Source: Cytomitobacter sp965233735
GTDB lineage: Bacteria; Pseudomonadota; Alphaproteobacteria; CAJXXZ01; 1604HC
Reading direction: 5' to 3'
Length of the DNA stretch: 64,000 bases
NCBI GenBank assembly: GCA_965233735.1
Contig: OZ247501.1
Coordinates: forward strand, 372,001-436,000
Positions 1 through 9,428 of the stretch are shown here, in pieces (positions within the stretch are counted from its first letter, which is position 1; each line of letters opens with the position of its first letter). The position numbers and the translations under genes are program-made. Below the pieces are notes generated by a model. That model made no database searches. It had not been told where the DNA came from and saw only the letters and a program-made list of their open reading frames with translations.

Positions 1-1045
1 AGGATTAATTGCATTAGTATTCATAGGTGGATGGATGCTAACAAAAAAAGAATCTATACAAAAAGAATCTAAATCTGAGTTGGTAACTTTGAATGCTGAA
101 CGAATTAAAAAAGGAGACATGTCTGAAAAAAGAGTGTTCCCTGGAGTTTTGAAAGCAGAAAAATCAGTAAGCATAACAACTGAACGATCTGTCACTATTA
201 AAAACATACAAAAAGATGGATCTGTTATTAAAAAAGGTGAACTGATTATGGAATTATATGACAGCACTGAAAAAAATGCAGTGTTAAGTGCTGAAGCTGT
301 CATGTTAGAACAAAAATCACAATTTAAAAGAGCTGAAGAGTTATTCAAAGAAGGAATTATTTCTGAATCTGAATTGCACAGCAAAGAAAGTGGATATAAA
401 AAAGCAGATGCAGATTATCAAAGAAGCATATCTGAATTAGAAAAAATGAAATTCAAAGCTCCATTTGATGGAATTTTAGGTTTAATAAAATACAATGAAG
501 GAGCTGTTCTTCCTTATAATCAAGAAGCCGCGATGTTCATATCAGATGGGCCTTTGTTAGTTCACTTTTCTGTATCTGAATCTAATGCAAACGAAATACA
601 CAAAGACTTAGAGCTTGATGTGTATAGAGACTCTCCTAATTCTTTGCCCAATTCAGCAGTAGTGATTGCTTATGAACCACAAGCAGACTTAACTCATAGC
701 ATTGCCATAAAAGCTAGACTTTCAAACTCTAATGAAAAGCTTATTCCAGGTCAATTTGTAAGAGTTCATGTTCCTCTTGGAATTAAAAGAGGAGTTATAA
801 TGGCTCCTGAAGCAGCGGTACGAACAAATCATGGAAGCTCATATGTATTTAAAGTGGAAAATAATAAAGCAAACTATTCTCCAGTAAAAATTGGAATTAG
901 AGATGATGGTTATGTAGAAATAGTAGACGGGCTATCAGAAAATGATATTGTTATTATAGAAGCAGGAGATAGCTTATCTGATGGATTAAAAGTAAAGCCT
1001 AATATAATAGGAGAACACACAGTTAATTCAGGAGAAGCAAGTTGA
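1..1045 (+). CDS. RND efflux periplasmic adaptor subunit (5' partial)
   Basis: Membrane fusion protein linking an inner-membrane RND pump to an outer-membrane channel. The reading frame is open from base 2 and encodes a hydrophobic stretch (GLIALVFIGGW) just before the first ATG at 35, so the true start and membrane anchor lie upstream of the window. Numbering from that ATG, the first half of the lipoyl domain is near residues 45-75 (VIKKGELIMEL), a charged helical hairpin at 80-138, the second lipoyl half at 139-160 (KAPFDGILG), then beta-barrel and membrane-proximal regions. It overlaps the pump gene by 4 bp (TTGA), so the two are probably co-translated. The exported substrate cannot be told from sequence. 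Confidence 0.9.
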   Translation, partial: GLIALVFIGGWMLTKKESIQKESKSELVTLNAERIKKGDMSEKRVFPGVLKAEKSVSITTERSVTIKNIQKDGSVIKKGELIMELYDSTEKNAVLSAEAVMLEQKSQFKRAEELFKEGIISESELHSKESGYKKADADYQRSISELEKMKFKAPFDGILGLIKYNEGAVLPYNQEAAMFISDGPLLVHFSVSESNANEIHKDLELDVYRDSPNSLPNSAVVIAYEPQADLTHSIAIKARLSNSNEKLIPGQFVRVHVPLGIKRGVIMAPEAAVRTNHGSSYVFKVENNKANYSPVKIGIRDDGYVEIVDGLSENDIVIIEAGDSLSDGLKVKPNIIGEHTVNSGEAS

Positions 1046-4000
1046 AAAAAAGCTTAGCTTCATTTTTTATTCCAAGACCAGTACTAACCTGGGTAATTCA
1101 CATATCTACTGTTTTGGTAGGTCTTTTCTTGCTTAAAAATGTAAATTTAAGAGAAAACCCAAAAGTAGAAAGCCCAACAATTCAAATAAGCATGGAATAC
1201 CCTGGTGCAGACACACAGGTTGTTGAATCTCAAATTGCAAACCTAATGGAAGAAGAATTAGCAGGAATAGAAGATTTAAAAAGCATGGAAACATCTATTT
1301 CAAAATCTGGAGAAACAAGAATAAACCTTCATTTTGGAAATAGTAGGTCAGTTGACACAATATCTAATGAAATTGAAGGAAAGATGAGAAGAATAAAAAA
1401 CTCTTTTCCTCAAGGATTAAAAGACCCATTAATACAAAAATCAAGATCAGACGATAGAAGCTTTATTACTTTAGCGATTATTGGAGATAAGGATAAACAC
1501 TCTGCTTCTGAGTTATCAGATATGGGATATAGATATGCAAAAAGCGAATTTGAAGCAATTTCTGGAGTTGCTTCTGTAAAAATTTCTGGAATTTCTGGAG
1601 AAGGAAGAGCGTTTAGAATAGATGTATGGTTAGACCCAGACAAACTATTTTCTTTTGGATTAACTGCTATGGATGTTTTCAATTCAATAGGAAAGCAATC
1701 TTATGTTCATCCAGCAGGCCATATTGAAATTAATAATATAAGATACAACGCTACAATTTCTAACGACTTAAAGTCTGAAGATGAATTTGCAAATGTAGTG
1801 TTAAAAGATACAAATGGGAAAATAATAAAAGTAAAAGATGTAGCTAACGTAGAAATGCAAAATACTGATAATGATGTAAGAACTAGATATAATGGACAGG
1901 TTGCTTCATTTATTGACATATCTGTACAGCCCCAAGCAAATCAAATAAACATATCTAAAAAAGTTAAAGACATACTAAAATCAATTAATAAAAGCTTGCC
2001 TGAGGGTGTTAAAGTTGAAACAGTAATAGATAATTCTGAGCCTGTGAAGCAGTCCATTAATAGAGTTATACAGGCTATTTTCGAAGCTATTATATTTGTT
2101 GTATTAGTTATGTTACTTTTCTTAAGATCTTGGAAATCTGCTTTAATTCCATTGATAACTATTCCTATTTGTTTATTAAGCGGAATTATCATTATATCTA
2201 TCTTTGGATTTTCTATTAATGTTATTACATTGCTTGCTATGGTTTTAGCTGTTGGACTTGTTGTTGATGATGCAATTGTTGCAATTGAAGTCATAGATAG
2301 GAGAATAAAAAACGGAGAAAATGCAAAGCAGGCATCAATAAAAGGAATGGCTGAAATACAATTTTCTATTGTTGCAATGACTATTACTCTTGTTGCTGTA
2401 TATGCTCCTATTGGACTTTCAGGAGGAGTAGTAGGAAAGTTGTTTACAGAGTTTGCTGTTTCTTTATCTGGAATGGTATTAATGTCTGGAATTGTTGCTT
2501 TGGTGTTAACTCCTGTAATGAGCTCATCATTATTAAAAAATGATTCTGGATTAAATTGGAAAATTATTAATAAATTTCATGTGTTACTAAATAAATTAGA
2601 AGAAAAATACAAAAATAATTTAAAAATCGCTCTTGATTATAAAAATCATGTAATGGTTTTTTCTTTATTCATAGGGATGCTAGGATTGATAGTCGGAAAA
2701 TTTGGATTGCAATCTGTTATTGTTCCTGATCAAGACAAAGGAATATTATCTGTTAATATGCAGCCCGCAAGTGGAGCTAATGTAAAGTATATGGAGTACT
2801 CTATTGCAAAAGCAGAAACAATTTTAAAGCAACATTCTGGAGTGAAATCTGCATATTCAAGCTTTTCTAGTGGAAATGGAATGATAACACTGTTTGGAAT
2901 ACTAAAGCCTTTTAAAAATAGACAGTCATGTAATATAGTATCCAAACAATTAAGCAGTAGCTTGAACAAAGCTTTGCCAGGAAACAATATTAGTGTTAAG
3001 TGTGATTCTGGGTCTTTTAGTGGTGACAATAATTCCCTTCAAATGATTATTAGAAGCAACAAATCATATGATGAACTTGAAAGATTTGGAACTAAAGCTG
3101 TAGAGTTTTTCAGAAACCATAAAGGAATTGATGAAGGAATAAAAGTAAGCAGAGTAACTCCAGAAAAAACATTTACTATGGAAGCTAATAGAGAAAGAGC
3201 CCTATCTTTAGGAGTAGATTTAGCAGCTTTAAGAGAAAATATATCTATAATCATGAGAGGAAATCCTCCAGCAGTTAGATATGAACGCAATGGAAAAAGA
3301 TACCCTGTAAGTGTATGGGCTGAAGAAAAATTCAGAGTTGACCCTGAGGGAATAAAAAGGTTTCATGTATATACAAATATAGCAAGCGAAACAGATAAGA
3401 ACTCTAGAAAGTTAATCTCGTTAAAAGATATTATTCAAGTGGTAGAAACCTCTTCTAGGCCTATGATAATGCACCAAGATGGAGTTAGGGCTTTTTCTAT
3501 ATATGGAAAATTAAAGCCAGGACATGATGCCTTATCTGTATACCAAGATCTAGAAAACAAAGTATATGAAACTTTACCAGCGGGATATTCTATAGTCCCT
3601 GGATTAGAAATTAAGAAATTAAAAGAAGAAGGAAACAACTTTACAGTTATATTAATTCTATCATTGATTTTCATATTTTTAATCATGTCTGCTCAATTTG
3701 AAAGTTTTTATGATCCTTTAATAATAATGATTTCAGTGCCTCTTGCACTTGCTGGAGCAATTTTCACAATATTTATAATTCCTGGATTAAGTTTGAATAT
3801 TTATAGTCAAATTGGATTAGTAACGTTGATTGGATTAATTACAAAACATGCTGTACTTATCTTAGATTATTATAAAAAATCAAAAAAAGAGGGATTGAAT
3901 AACATTGATGCCATATTAAAAGCATCTGTATTGCGTCTAAGACCAATCTTAATGACTACTTTAGCAATGGTATTGGGGGCAGTTCCATTAATATTAGCAG

Positions 4001-4170
4001 GAGGATTTGGATCAGAGTTTAGAAAAGAAATTGGATGGGTTATAGTAGGAGGGATGTCTTTTGGAACACTATTCACACTATTTGTCGTTCCAGCTGCTTG
4101 TATTGTACTTTCAGACTTGCGATTTAAGCTTACAAAAGATAGAATTGCTAAAGAAAGTGGAGAACTGTAA
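1042..4170 (+). CDS. RND family multidrug efflux permease (AcrB/MexB-like)
   Basis: Proton-driven inner-membrane pump of the HAE-1 RND family, 1042 residues, full family length. It starts with TTG inside the stop of the adaptor gene. Visible features are TM1 near residues 11-30, a large periplasmic loop with porter segments, TM2-6 around 335-500 with the proton-relay Asp pair in TM4 (GLVVDDAIVAIE), a second large loop, and TM8-12 around 870-1025 with the TM10 lysine (GLITKHAVLI). Both repeats are intact, so it should work. rpsP begins on the next base after its stop, placing efflux and ribosomal genes in one transcription unit. No outer-membrane channel gene is present here. Confidence 0.95.
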   Translation: MKKSLASFFIPRPVLTWVIHISTVLVGLFLLKNVNLRENPKVESPTIQISMEYPGADTQVVESQIANLMEEELAGIEDLKSMETSISKSGETRINLHFGNSRSVDTISNEIEGKMRRIKNSFPQGLKDPLIQKSRSDDRSFITLAIIGDKDKHSASELSDMGYRYAKSEFEAISGVASVKISGISGEGRAFRIDVWLDPDKLFSFGLTAMDVFNSIGKQSYVHPAGHIEINNIRYNATISNDLKSEDEFANVVLKDTNGKIIKVKDVANVEMQNTDNDVRTRYNGQVASFIDISVQPQANQINISKKVKDILKSINKSLPEGVKVETVIDNSEPVKQSINRVIQAIFEAIIFVVLVMLLFLRSWKSALIPLITIPICLLSGIIIISIFGFSINVITLLAMVLAVGLVVDDAIVAIEVIDRRIKNGENAKQASIKGMAEIQFSIVAMTITLVAVYAPIGLSGGVVGKLFTEFAVSLSGMVLMSGIVALVLTPVMSSSLLKNDSGLNWKIINKFHVLLNKLEEKYKNNLKIALDYKNHVMVFSLFIGMLGLIVGKFGLQSVIVPDQDKGILSVNMQPASGANVKYMEYSIAKAETILKQHSGVKSAYSSFSSGNGMITLFGILKPFKNRQSCNIVSKQLSSSLNKALPGNNISVKCDSGSFSGDNNSLQMIIRSNKSYDELERFGTKAVEFFRNHKGIDEGIKVSRVTPEKTFTMEANRERALSLGVDLAALRENISIIMRGNPPAVRYERNGKRYPVSVWAEEKFRVDPEGIKRFHVYTNIASETDKNSRKLISLKDIIQVVETSSRPMIMHQDGVRAFSIYGKLKPGHDALSVYQDLENKVYETLPAGYSIVPGLEIKKLKEEGNNFTVILILSLIFIFLIMSAQFESFYDPLIIMISVPLALAGAIFTIFIIPGLSLNIYSQIGLVTLIGLITKHAVLILDYYKKSKKEGLNNIDAILKASVLRLRPILMTTLAMVLGAVPLILAGGFGSEFRKEIGWVIVGGMSFGTLFTLFVVPAACIVLSDLRFKLTKDRIAKESGEL

Positions 4171-4476
4171 ATGTTAAAATTGAGATTTGCTAGAGGTGGA
4201 AGAAAAAAAGACCCTGTATTCTTTTTGGTAGTAGCGGAAAGTAAATCACCGCGAGATGGAAAATTCATTGAAAAGCTTGGAACTTATACTCCTAGATTCA
4301 AAGATGAAAATAAATTCATATTTGATGAAGAGAAAGTAAAGTATTGGATTTCCAAAGGAGCCCAATTAACTGATAGGGCTAACTACCTATTATCTCTTAA
4401 AGGAATTGTTGATCCTATTCCTAGAAAAACAATAGAAAAAGCTGATTCTAATGTTGAAACCTCTGAATCAGCTTAA
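4171..4476 (+). CDS. rpsP: 30S ribosomal protein S16
   Basis: Small-subunit ribosomal protein bS16, 101 residues. The N-terminus (MLKLRFARGGRKKDP) and the segments GKFIEKLGTY and WISKGAQLTD are the family signatures. ATG follows the RND stop codon directly, and the TAA stop shares one base with the rimM ATG (TAATG), which indicates translational coupling. In most proteobacteria the order is rpsP-rimM-trmD-rplS; only the first two remain here. Confidence 0.97.
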   Translation: MLKLRFARGGRKKDPVFFLVVAESKSPRDGKFIEKLGTYTPRFKDENKFIFDEEKVKYWISKGAQLTDRANYLLSLKGIVDPIPRKTIEKADSNVETSESA

Positions 4477-4910
4477 TGATTATAGGTCAAATACTTAAAC
4501 CTCATGGGTTAAAAGGCTTTTTAAAAATTTTTTTATACTCTAACGATTTTGATTATAAATTTGTTACTGTTAATGATGTAAAATTAGAAATTGAGAGCAT
4601 AAAAACAAATCCTAAGCCAATTATAAAGTTTTTCAATTATGACTCCATAGAGTCAGTAAATAGCTTGATAAAAGCTTATATTCATATAGAAAAAGAAGAA
4701 CTACCTAATAATGAAATTTATTGGGATGACTTAGTTGGAATGCAAATTTTATCCCCAGATGGTGAAAAAATTTCTAAGGTGTTGCAAGTACATGATTTTG
4801 GAGCAGGTTTAGTACTAGATACAGATTTAGATCATATGATTGCTTGGTCTCAAATATCAAAATTAGACAAAGAAAATTCTATATTAATATTAAAGCAATG
4901 GCCTTTATAA
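4476..4910 (+). CDS. rimM: 16S rRNA processing protein RimM
   Basis: Ribosome maturation factor that binds S19 and helps assemble the 30S head. It has 144 residues, shorter than the usual 165-180. The N-terminal RimM domain begins with the hallmark IIGQILKPHGLKG. The C-terminal PRC barrel is recognisable from WDDLVGMQI through VLQVHDFGAG to DLDHMIAW. Shortening lies between the domains and at the C-terminus, in keeping with a reduced genome. The expected downstream trmD and rplS are missing; a gene-poor stretch of about 1 kb follows. Confidence 0.92.
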   Translation: MIIGQILKPHGLKGFLKIFLYSNDFDYKFVTVNDVKLEIESIKTNPKPIIKFFNYDSIESVNSLIKAYIHIEKEELPNNEIYWDDLVGMQILSPDGEKISKVLQVHDFGAGLVLDTDLDHMIAWSQISKLDKENSILILKQWPL

Positions 4911-5886
4911 CATTTTCACAAAACACATCAATATATAAAATTTATTTACAATAAAAAAACCATGTCACAAGATAAGAATGAATTATAAAAATTTTCATGC
5001 ACTGTGTTTTATTTAATAAATAATAAAGTTATATTATATGGATTTTACCAAATATGGGAGAGTGGAAAGTAGGCATTTCTTAATATTTATATTATGAAAG
5101 ATTATACACTAAATTTAGACAAAAGTTATTCTTAAGCGCTTTAAAATATTACAGTTAAAACTTAACAGATAATATTACTTCTTCTTTGTCAGTAAATATT
5201 ACATTAAAAAATAATATGAATAAATAACCCGAAATGAGTTGAATATTTCAAATAAATTGAATATAAATAATGTTTTATTAAATCTCATCGCAGAAATAAT
5301 ATATTTAATTTACAATATCAAAAACACACAAATAGAATCTGAAATTAAAATTTATTAACTAAATTTATATCATTTTTCTAATATTGATAATTCAACAATT
5401 ATAGGAGATTCAAGTAAAGTATATATTGAAAAATATGTTCATGATAAATCATCTATAAAAAGCATTTAACCAAAAACTTAAATTTTTCATAGTCAAATGA
5501 TCTTTATCAGACTATTTATATTTAATATTGTTTATATTAGAGGAATACTTGATATACATATAAAAAATAAACATACTATATATCTTTAATATAAAAAAAG
5601 ATTTAATAAGCAAACCTCTTGTTTTTAGCAATAGTTCACCCAAACACAAAAAACTATATAGTAATTCTTAATTAATAAAGTATATTAGGCTCTTTCTATG
5701 GAATTTGAAGAAATAAATATAAAATTTATACTTGAAAAATTTATTTAGTGATAATTTTTCTTGGCATATTAGAAAATACTACTGCTTTCCAAAGTCAAAA
5801 TTTAATATATTTAAATTTCTATAATAAGTGGAAGAAAATAAAGTTAATTCATTGAAATGCATCAGTAAATTAGTTAACATACGCGT
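4911..5886. other. AT-rich gene-poor stretch after rimM
   Basis: No convincing gene or structured RNA was seen over 976 bases. trmD and rplS would normally follow rimM here, so erosion of lost genes is likely, but I found no stretch that could be tied to either. Short open fragments are interrupted by frequent stops in all frames. A perfect 12-bp palindrome (CATACGCGTATG, 5878-5889) sits at the right end and includes the start codon of the next gene. Confidence 0.5.
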
Positions 5887-6273
5887 ATGAATGCAACTTG
5901 CAGCGGAGCCTGTTTAGGATGTTCTTTTGGAGTAGCTCCATCTGATTTTACTATACTGCCCACAAAAATGGTTAATACCGAAAATAAACCGGCAGCAACT
6001 GTTATGGACAATATTCCTATGCTAAATATAAAGCCATTTGGGATGTGCATGACTCCATCTAATCCTGCAGTTGCTAGCATTATTGCATCTAGCTTAGGAA
6101 GCGTTATTCAGGCTCCATGCATTCCTGCTATAGTTGCTCCTTGGGTTCCTGGGAAACCTGATGTCATGATTGGGAAAACACCTGCTTTAGATATTAGCTC
6201 TAAGGCCATGTGTATATGGGGAGGAATAATTAGCTTTTCTTTTCCTGGTCAAGTTAGTGTACAGGTAAAATAA
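5887..6273 (+). CDS. PAAR-like protein, DUF4280 family (T6SS spike tip)
   Basis: Small protein of 128 residues rich in Cys, Pro and Gly with the layout of DUF4280 PAAR-like proteins: ACLGCSFG near the start, a PFGMC segment in the middle, PCIPAIVAPWVPG, and a C-terminal CIWGGIISF followed by FPGQ. PAAR-like proteins cap the VgrG spike of type VI secretion systems and carry or recruit effectors. No effector domain is attached. No Shine-Dalgarno is visible; the ATG lies in a 12-bp palindrome. The only other T6SS component in the window is tssE at about 50.1 kb, so the apparatus genes must be scattered. Confidence 0.75.
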   Translation: MNATCSGACLGCSFGVAPSDFTILPTKMVNTENKPAATVMDNIPMLNIKPFGMCMTPSNPAVASIIASSLGSVIQAPCIPAIVAPWVPGKPDVMIGKTPALDISSKAMCIWGGIISFSFPGQVSVQVK

Positions 6274-6588
6274 TTGTCAAAAAATGTTATTGTCAAAAAA
6301 TACTATGCAACTAAAATAGGAGAGTCTATAAAAAAAATCATATCCCCTTTGATTAAAGATTCTATTATTTCTGACCTTGTTAAATCATGGAGTGAATTCA
6401 TGCCGCAATGGGCTTTAGAGTTAACACCTACAAAATATACTAAGCAAACTAAAGTTTTATATATTTCTTCAAGTAATAATATTGATATATTATCTATTCA
6501 ATATAAGTCTGAAGAATTAAGAAACCTGATTAATATTCATTTAGGGTATATAGCTGTTTTAAACGTCAAAGTTAATTTGTTACGTTAA
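6274..6588 (+). CDS. DUF721 / DciA-like protein
   Basis: 104-residue protein read from a TTG directly after the stop of the PAAR-like gene. The middle (WALELTPTKYT) and the C-terminal pattern (EELRNLINIHLGY followed by a short hydrophobic strand) match the DUF721 fold, whose DciA members load the replicative helicase DnaB in bacteria without DnaC. A dnaB gene lies at 38.4-39.9 kb and no dnaC is seen, which fits but proves nothing. The TTG start is uncertain because a short direct repeat (TTGTCAAAAAAT) lies at the 5' end. A degraded copy of its last codons is at about 7384-7450. Confidence 0.5.
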   Translation: MSKNVIVKKYYATKIGESIKKIISPLIKDSIISDLVKSWSEFMPQWALELTPTKYTKQTKVLYISSSNNIDILSIQYKSEELRNLINIHLGYIAVLNVKVNLLR

Positions 6589-6618
6589 AATTTTTAATTG
6601 TTTCTTTATTATGAACTC

Positions 6619-7272
6619 TTATTTGATTTTGTAATATACGCACAGTTGTAACCTACTTAACACAGGTTTAAATTTGTAACTAATGTCACTATAAGTCTTC
6701 TTACCAACATGAATTGTTTTATTAATTTCAGGCTTAATAACTTTATCTTTTGCTTTTACAAGAACAACAGAACAATCTACTCCTATTTTTGATTTATAGT
6801 CATAGGACATCCCAATTTTAAATGATGCATCAATAAATGACAGGGGTTTTCCAGGACTTTCTTTATTATCTGAAAATATAAATTTAGATTTAACTTTTGT
6901 TGTATAAGCTCCAAGACCAAAATACATACGATAATTTTCATGCTTAATCCCCATATTCAAAAATATATCACCATACGGATTAGTACTGCTTATTTCTAAT
7001 CTTCCCAAGTCATTATTAGCACTTTTATGTCTGTTGCTTAGAGCGCATATTGACACATTCGATCCAATATAAAAATTCTTAAAATCTTTTAAATAAAAAA
7101 GATTTCCACCAATAAAAATAGAACTATCATTAATTTCATTTTTGTTGATTATTAAATAATTTAGCGACTCTATTGCTTGATATTTTGTCACACTGTTATA
7201 ACCTAATAAAACACCAGCTCCAAAGTCAGCAGAAATAAAACAACAAAATATTGATAATAAAAATAATATCAT
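6619..7272 (-). CDS. Secreted beta-rich protein, putative outer-membrane beta-barrel (paralogue A)
   Basis: 217 residues. It begins with a hydrophobic signal peptide (MILFLLSIFCCFISA) followed by DFGAG. The mature part consists of alternating polar and hydrophobic segments typical of antiparallel beta strands, ending in LQLCVYYKIK. The overall look is that of small outer-membrane barrels or surface antigens such as those of Anaplasmataceae, but I recognise no named family. The first 20 residues and the upstream DNA are nearly identical to those of the gene at 7495-8196, while the rest has diverged. Function unknown; a surface protein facing the host is plausible. Confidence 0.6.
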   Translation of the reverse strand: MILFLLSIFCCFISADFGAGVLLGYNSVTKYQAIESLNYLIINKNEINDSSIFIGGNLFYLKDFKNFYIGSNVSICALSNRHKSANNDLGRLEISSTNPYGDIFLNMGIKHENYRMYFGLGAYTTKVKSKFIFSDNKESPGKPLSFIDASFKIGMSYDYKSKIGVDCSVVLVKAKDKVIKPEINKTIHVGKKTYSDISYKFKPVLSRLQLCVYYKIK

Positions 7273-7300
7273 ATGTTATTATATATATGTATGTATATAG

Positions 7301-7450
7301 AATACAATGCTAGCAAATTAACTTATTCTATAGTGCATACTTATACTAACATGACTAATTTTAGGAGAAAATTTAAAAGAAATTTAATTAATATTCTTTT
7401 GGGGTATATAGCTGTTTTGAATATAAAAATTAATTTCCTGCATTCTTAAC
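7301..7450. repeat. Tandem duplication junction: remnant gene tails
   Basis: Bases 7301 to about 7380 match 8223 to about 8302, which is the promoter side of paralogue B plus the last codons of the gene at 8240-8923. Bases about 7384-7450 match about 6528-6588, the 3' end of the DciA-like gene on the plus strand (shared GGGTATATAGCTGTTTT). The join therefore fuses the tail of one gene to the tail of another. This is the scar of a direct tandem duplication of a unit running from the dciA-like 3' end through one barrel gene to the 3' end of the next. Confidence 0.85.
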
Positions 7451-7494
7451 ATACGTCACTTTCACTTAGCATTAAATTATATTTTATTATTTTT

Positions 7495-8196
7495 TTAATT
7501 AATTTTATAACATAAAGATAATTGCATATGACTAAGCTGTGGGCTGAATGAAAAATAACGATATCCTGCATTAATTTTAACCTTTTTTAATTTTAAAGAG
7601 CTAATAACAGTAGAACATTCAATTACTATTTTTGAATCAAAATTATAAGATAGCTTCATTTTTAAAGCAGGTTTTACAAGAAACAAAGTATTAAGTTCTC
7701 TTGTTTCTGTGCGATAACCATTATCATCTCCAATAGCTTTCATTGTTTTTGGTTCCGGGATAAATGTTAATGTTCCCTTAGGCTTAAATCTAGTAAACAA
7801 AACTCCTAGCCCTATAGCTGAACTAAACTGTTCATATTTTGTTCCTATTGTGAAAAATAAATCAACATAAGGGTTATATCCTTTAAGATCTGTTTTTGCT
7901 ATTACAGTTTCTGTTTTTTTAAAATAATAACCAACGACAGTAAAGGAAACTTCATCAGAAATATTATTTTTCAAAACTCCTGCTGTCATATCAGCTCCAA
8001 TAGAAATAGATTTATAATTTTTCAAGTAGAAAGCATGCCCACCTATTAAAACCATGCTGTCCTTATTATCTTTGGTCAAAACTCTGTCTCCTGACACATA
8101 AAAACTCCTAGTTGCTCGACAATAACCAGATGTAATGCCAGCTCCAAAGTCAGCAGAAATAAAACAACAAAATATTGATAATAAAAATAATATCAT
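7495..8196 (-). CDS. Secreted beta-rich protein, putative outer-membrane beta-barrel (paralogue B)
   Basis: 233 residues with a signal peptide identical to that of paralogue A (MILFLLSIFCCFISADFGAG). Shared landmarks downstream are the block around FYLKNYKSISIG, a segment NPYVDLFFTIGTKYE (NPYGDIFLNMGIKHE in A) and the final strands ending QLSLCYKIN. The identical 5' ends with diverged bodies suggest duplication followed by divergence, or gene conversion of the signal region. The 3' end is followed by the duplicated dciA tail. Function unknown; probably an outer-membrane or surface protein. Confidence 0.6.
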   Translation of the reverse strand: MILFLLSIFCCFISADFGAGITSGYCRATRSFYVSGDRVLTKDNKDSMVLIGGHAFYLKNYKSISIGADMTAGVLKNNISDEVSFTVVGYYFKKTETVIAKTDLKGYNPYVDLFFTIGTKYEQFSSAIGLGVLFTRFKPKGTLTFIPEPKTMKAIGDDNGYRTETRELNTLFLVKPALKMKLSYNFDSKIVIECSTVISSLKLKKVKINAGYRYFSFSPQLSHMQLSLCYKIN

Positions 8197-8239
8197 ATGT
8201 TATTATATATATATGTATATATAATACAATGCTAGCAAA

Positions 8240-8923
8240 TTAACTTATTCTATAGTGCATACTTATACTAACATGACTAATTTTAGGAGAAAATTTAAAA
8301 GAATTTTTATCAAATTCAGGAATTGAGTCATTGACACTAAATTCATAACTTTCTAGCATTTTTTTACTTGTAAATCCTACAATATAACCAATGTCTACAC
8401 TTAATTTGGGTAGAGGCTTAAAATACATTCCAAATTTAAATGCTGCAAATGGAGAAAGTATATTTTTTTCTTCTAACTTTACAGAATTATAAGTTAATTC
8501 TTTTGATTTCTTATCATTTGTTGTTTTATATTCTATTTGAGGCGTGAATCTTGTTAAACATACTCCAGGACCAAAAAACACTTTAACTTGCTCTGTTCCA
8601 ATTCCTAATTTAACAAATAATTCTGTATATATATTATTATTTTTCATTGTTATATCAATTTTGTTATCTTTATAAGTGATTTTCTTATTCACAAGGCCTA
8701 AATTAATATCTCCACCTATAAATATATTATTTTTAATTTTTCTCCAATGATCAAAAGATGCGCAAACATTAAAATTAGAAGTAGAATTCATTTTCTTTTT
8801 TTCAATATTATTATTTTCTTTATATTGTAAAATAGATTTCCCATCTTTAAATCCAATTGAAAATCCTATTCCAGTATCTGCATAGCTGAAACAAATGAAT
8901 AAACATAAAAATCTTAAAAACAT
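8240..8923 (-). CDS. Secreted beta-rich protein, putative outer-membrane beta-barrel (paralogue C)
   Basis: About 227 residues. An in-frame ATG at 8947 exists, but the ATG at 8923 gives a clean signal peptide (MFLRFLCLFICFSYA) and has the same upstream AATAAC context as paralogues A and B, so I prefer it. Landmarks shared with the paralogues are NVCASFDHW and FIGGDINLG in the first half, YTELFVKLGIGTEQV in the middle and a terminal SHVSISMHYRIS. It diverges from rbfA across a short gap that must hold both promoters. Function unknown. Confidence 0.6.
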   Translation of the reverse strand: MFLRFLCLFICFSYADTGIGFSIGFKDGKSILQYKENNNIEKKKMNSTSNFNVCASFDHWRKIKNNIFIGGDINLGLVNKKITYKDNKIDITMKNNNIYTELFVKLGIGTEQVKVFFGPGVCLTRFTPQIEYKTTNDKKSKELTYNSVKLEEKNILSPFAAFKFGMYFKPLPKLSVDIGYIVGFTSKKMLESYEFSVNDSIPEFDKNSFKFSPKISHVSISMHYRIS

Positions 8924-8975
8924 AGAGTTATTATAAAACATATCCATTAATCAAGTAAGATGTTAAAATCATGCA

Positions 8976-9335
8976 ATGAGTAATAAACCATATAAACGAA
9001 ATGAAAGATTAGCGCATAATTTGCTTGAAGTAATGAGAAAGACGATATGGTCTTTGCATGGAAATATATGTAATTTAACAAACCTTAAGCTTAGCAAAGA
9101 CTTTAAATACGCTGATGTATATTTGCAGACTGATAATGTTAAAAATATAGAAATATTACAACAATCTGAACAAATGATTATCAGAGAAATAAGAAAAGAC
9201 TGGCATACAAAATTTTTACCTAAATTAAGATTTCACCTTGACAAAAAAGAAGATGAAATTGATAAATTAATTAAATTATATCAAGATCCAACATTCCAAA
9301 AAGATATTAAAAAAGATACAGAAACTGATTATTAA
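8976..9335 (+). CDS. rbfA: 30S ribosome-binding factor RbfA
   Basis: Cold-shock ribosome maturation factor that acts on the 5' end of 16S rRNA, 119 residues. The N-terminal helix (RNERLAHNLLEVM), the strand DFKYADVYLQ and the segment LPKLRFHLDK are typical of the KH-like RbfA fold. It stands alone, away from the usual nusA-infB-truB cluster; truB is at 29-30 kb in this window. The C-terminal tail is short and charged. Confidence 0.85.
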   Translation: MSNKPYKRNERLAHNLLEVMRKTIWSLHGNICNLTNLKLSKDFKYADVYLQTDNVKNIEILQQSEQMIIREIRKDWHTKFLPKLRFHLDKKEDEIDKLIKLYQDPTFQKDIKKDTETDY

Positions 9336-9428
9336 AAAATCACAATTCAATACTATAAAACAATACAACTTATAATAATTACAAATGAGTTTAAACTTAG
9401 ATATTTATTGAAAAAATATTTTAGAAAA

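Noticed and set aside
1410..4268. Several minus-strand open frames across the RND permease gene
   Set aside because: They are antisense shadows of a full-length conserved protein.
5040..5080. Short G-rich stretch resembling part of an RNase P or 5S RNA
   Set aside because: No paired stems or further conserved parts of either RNA could be found around it.
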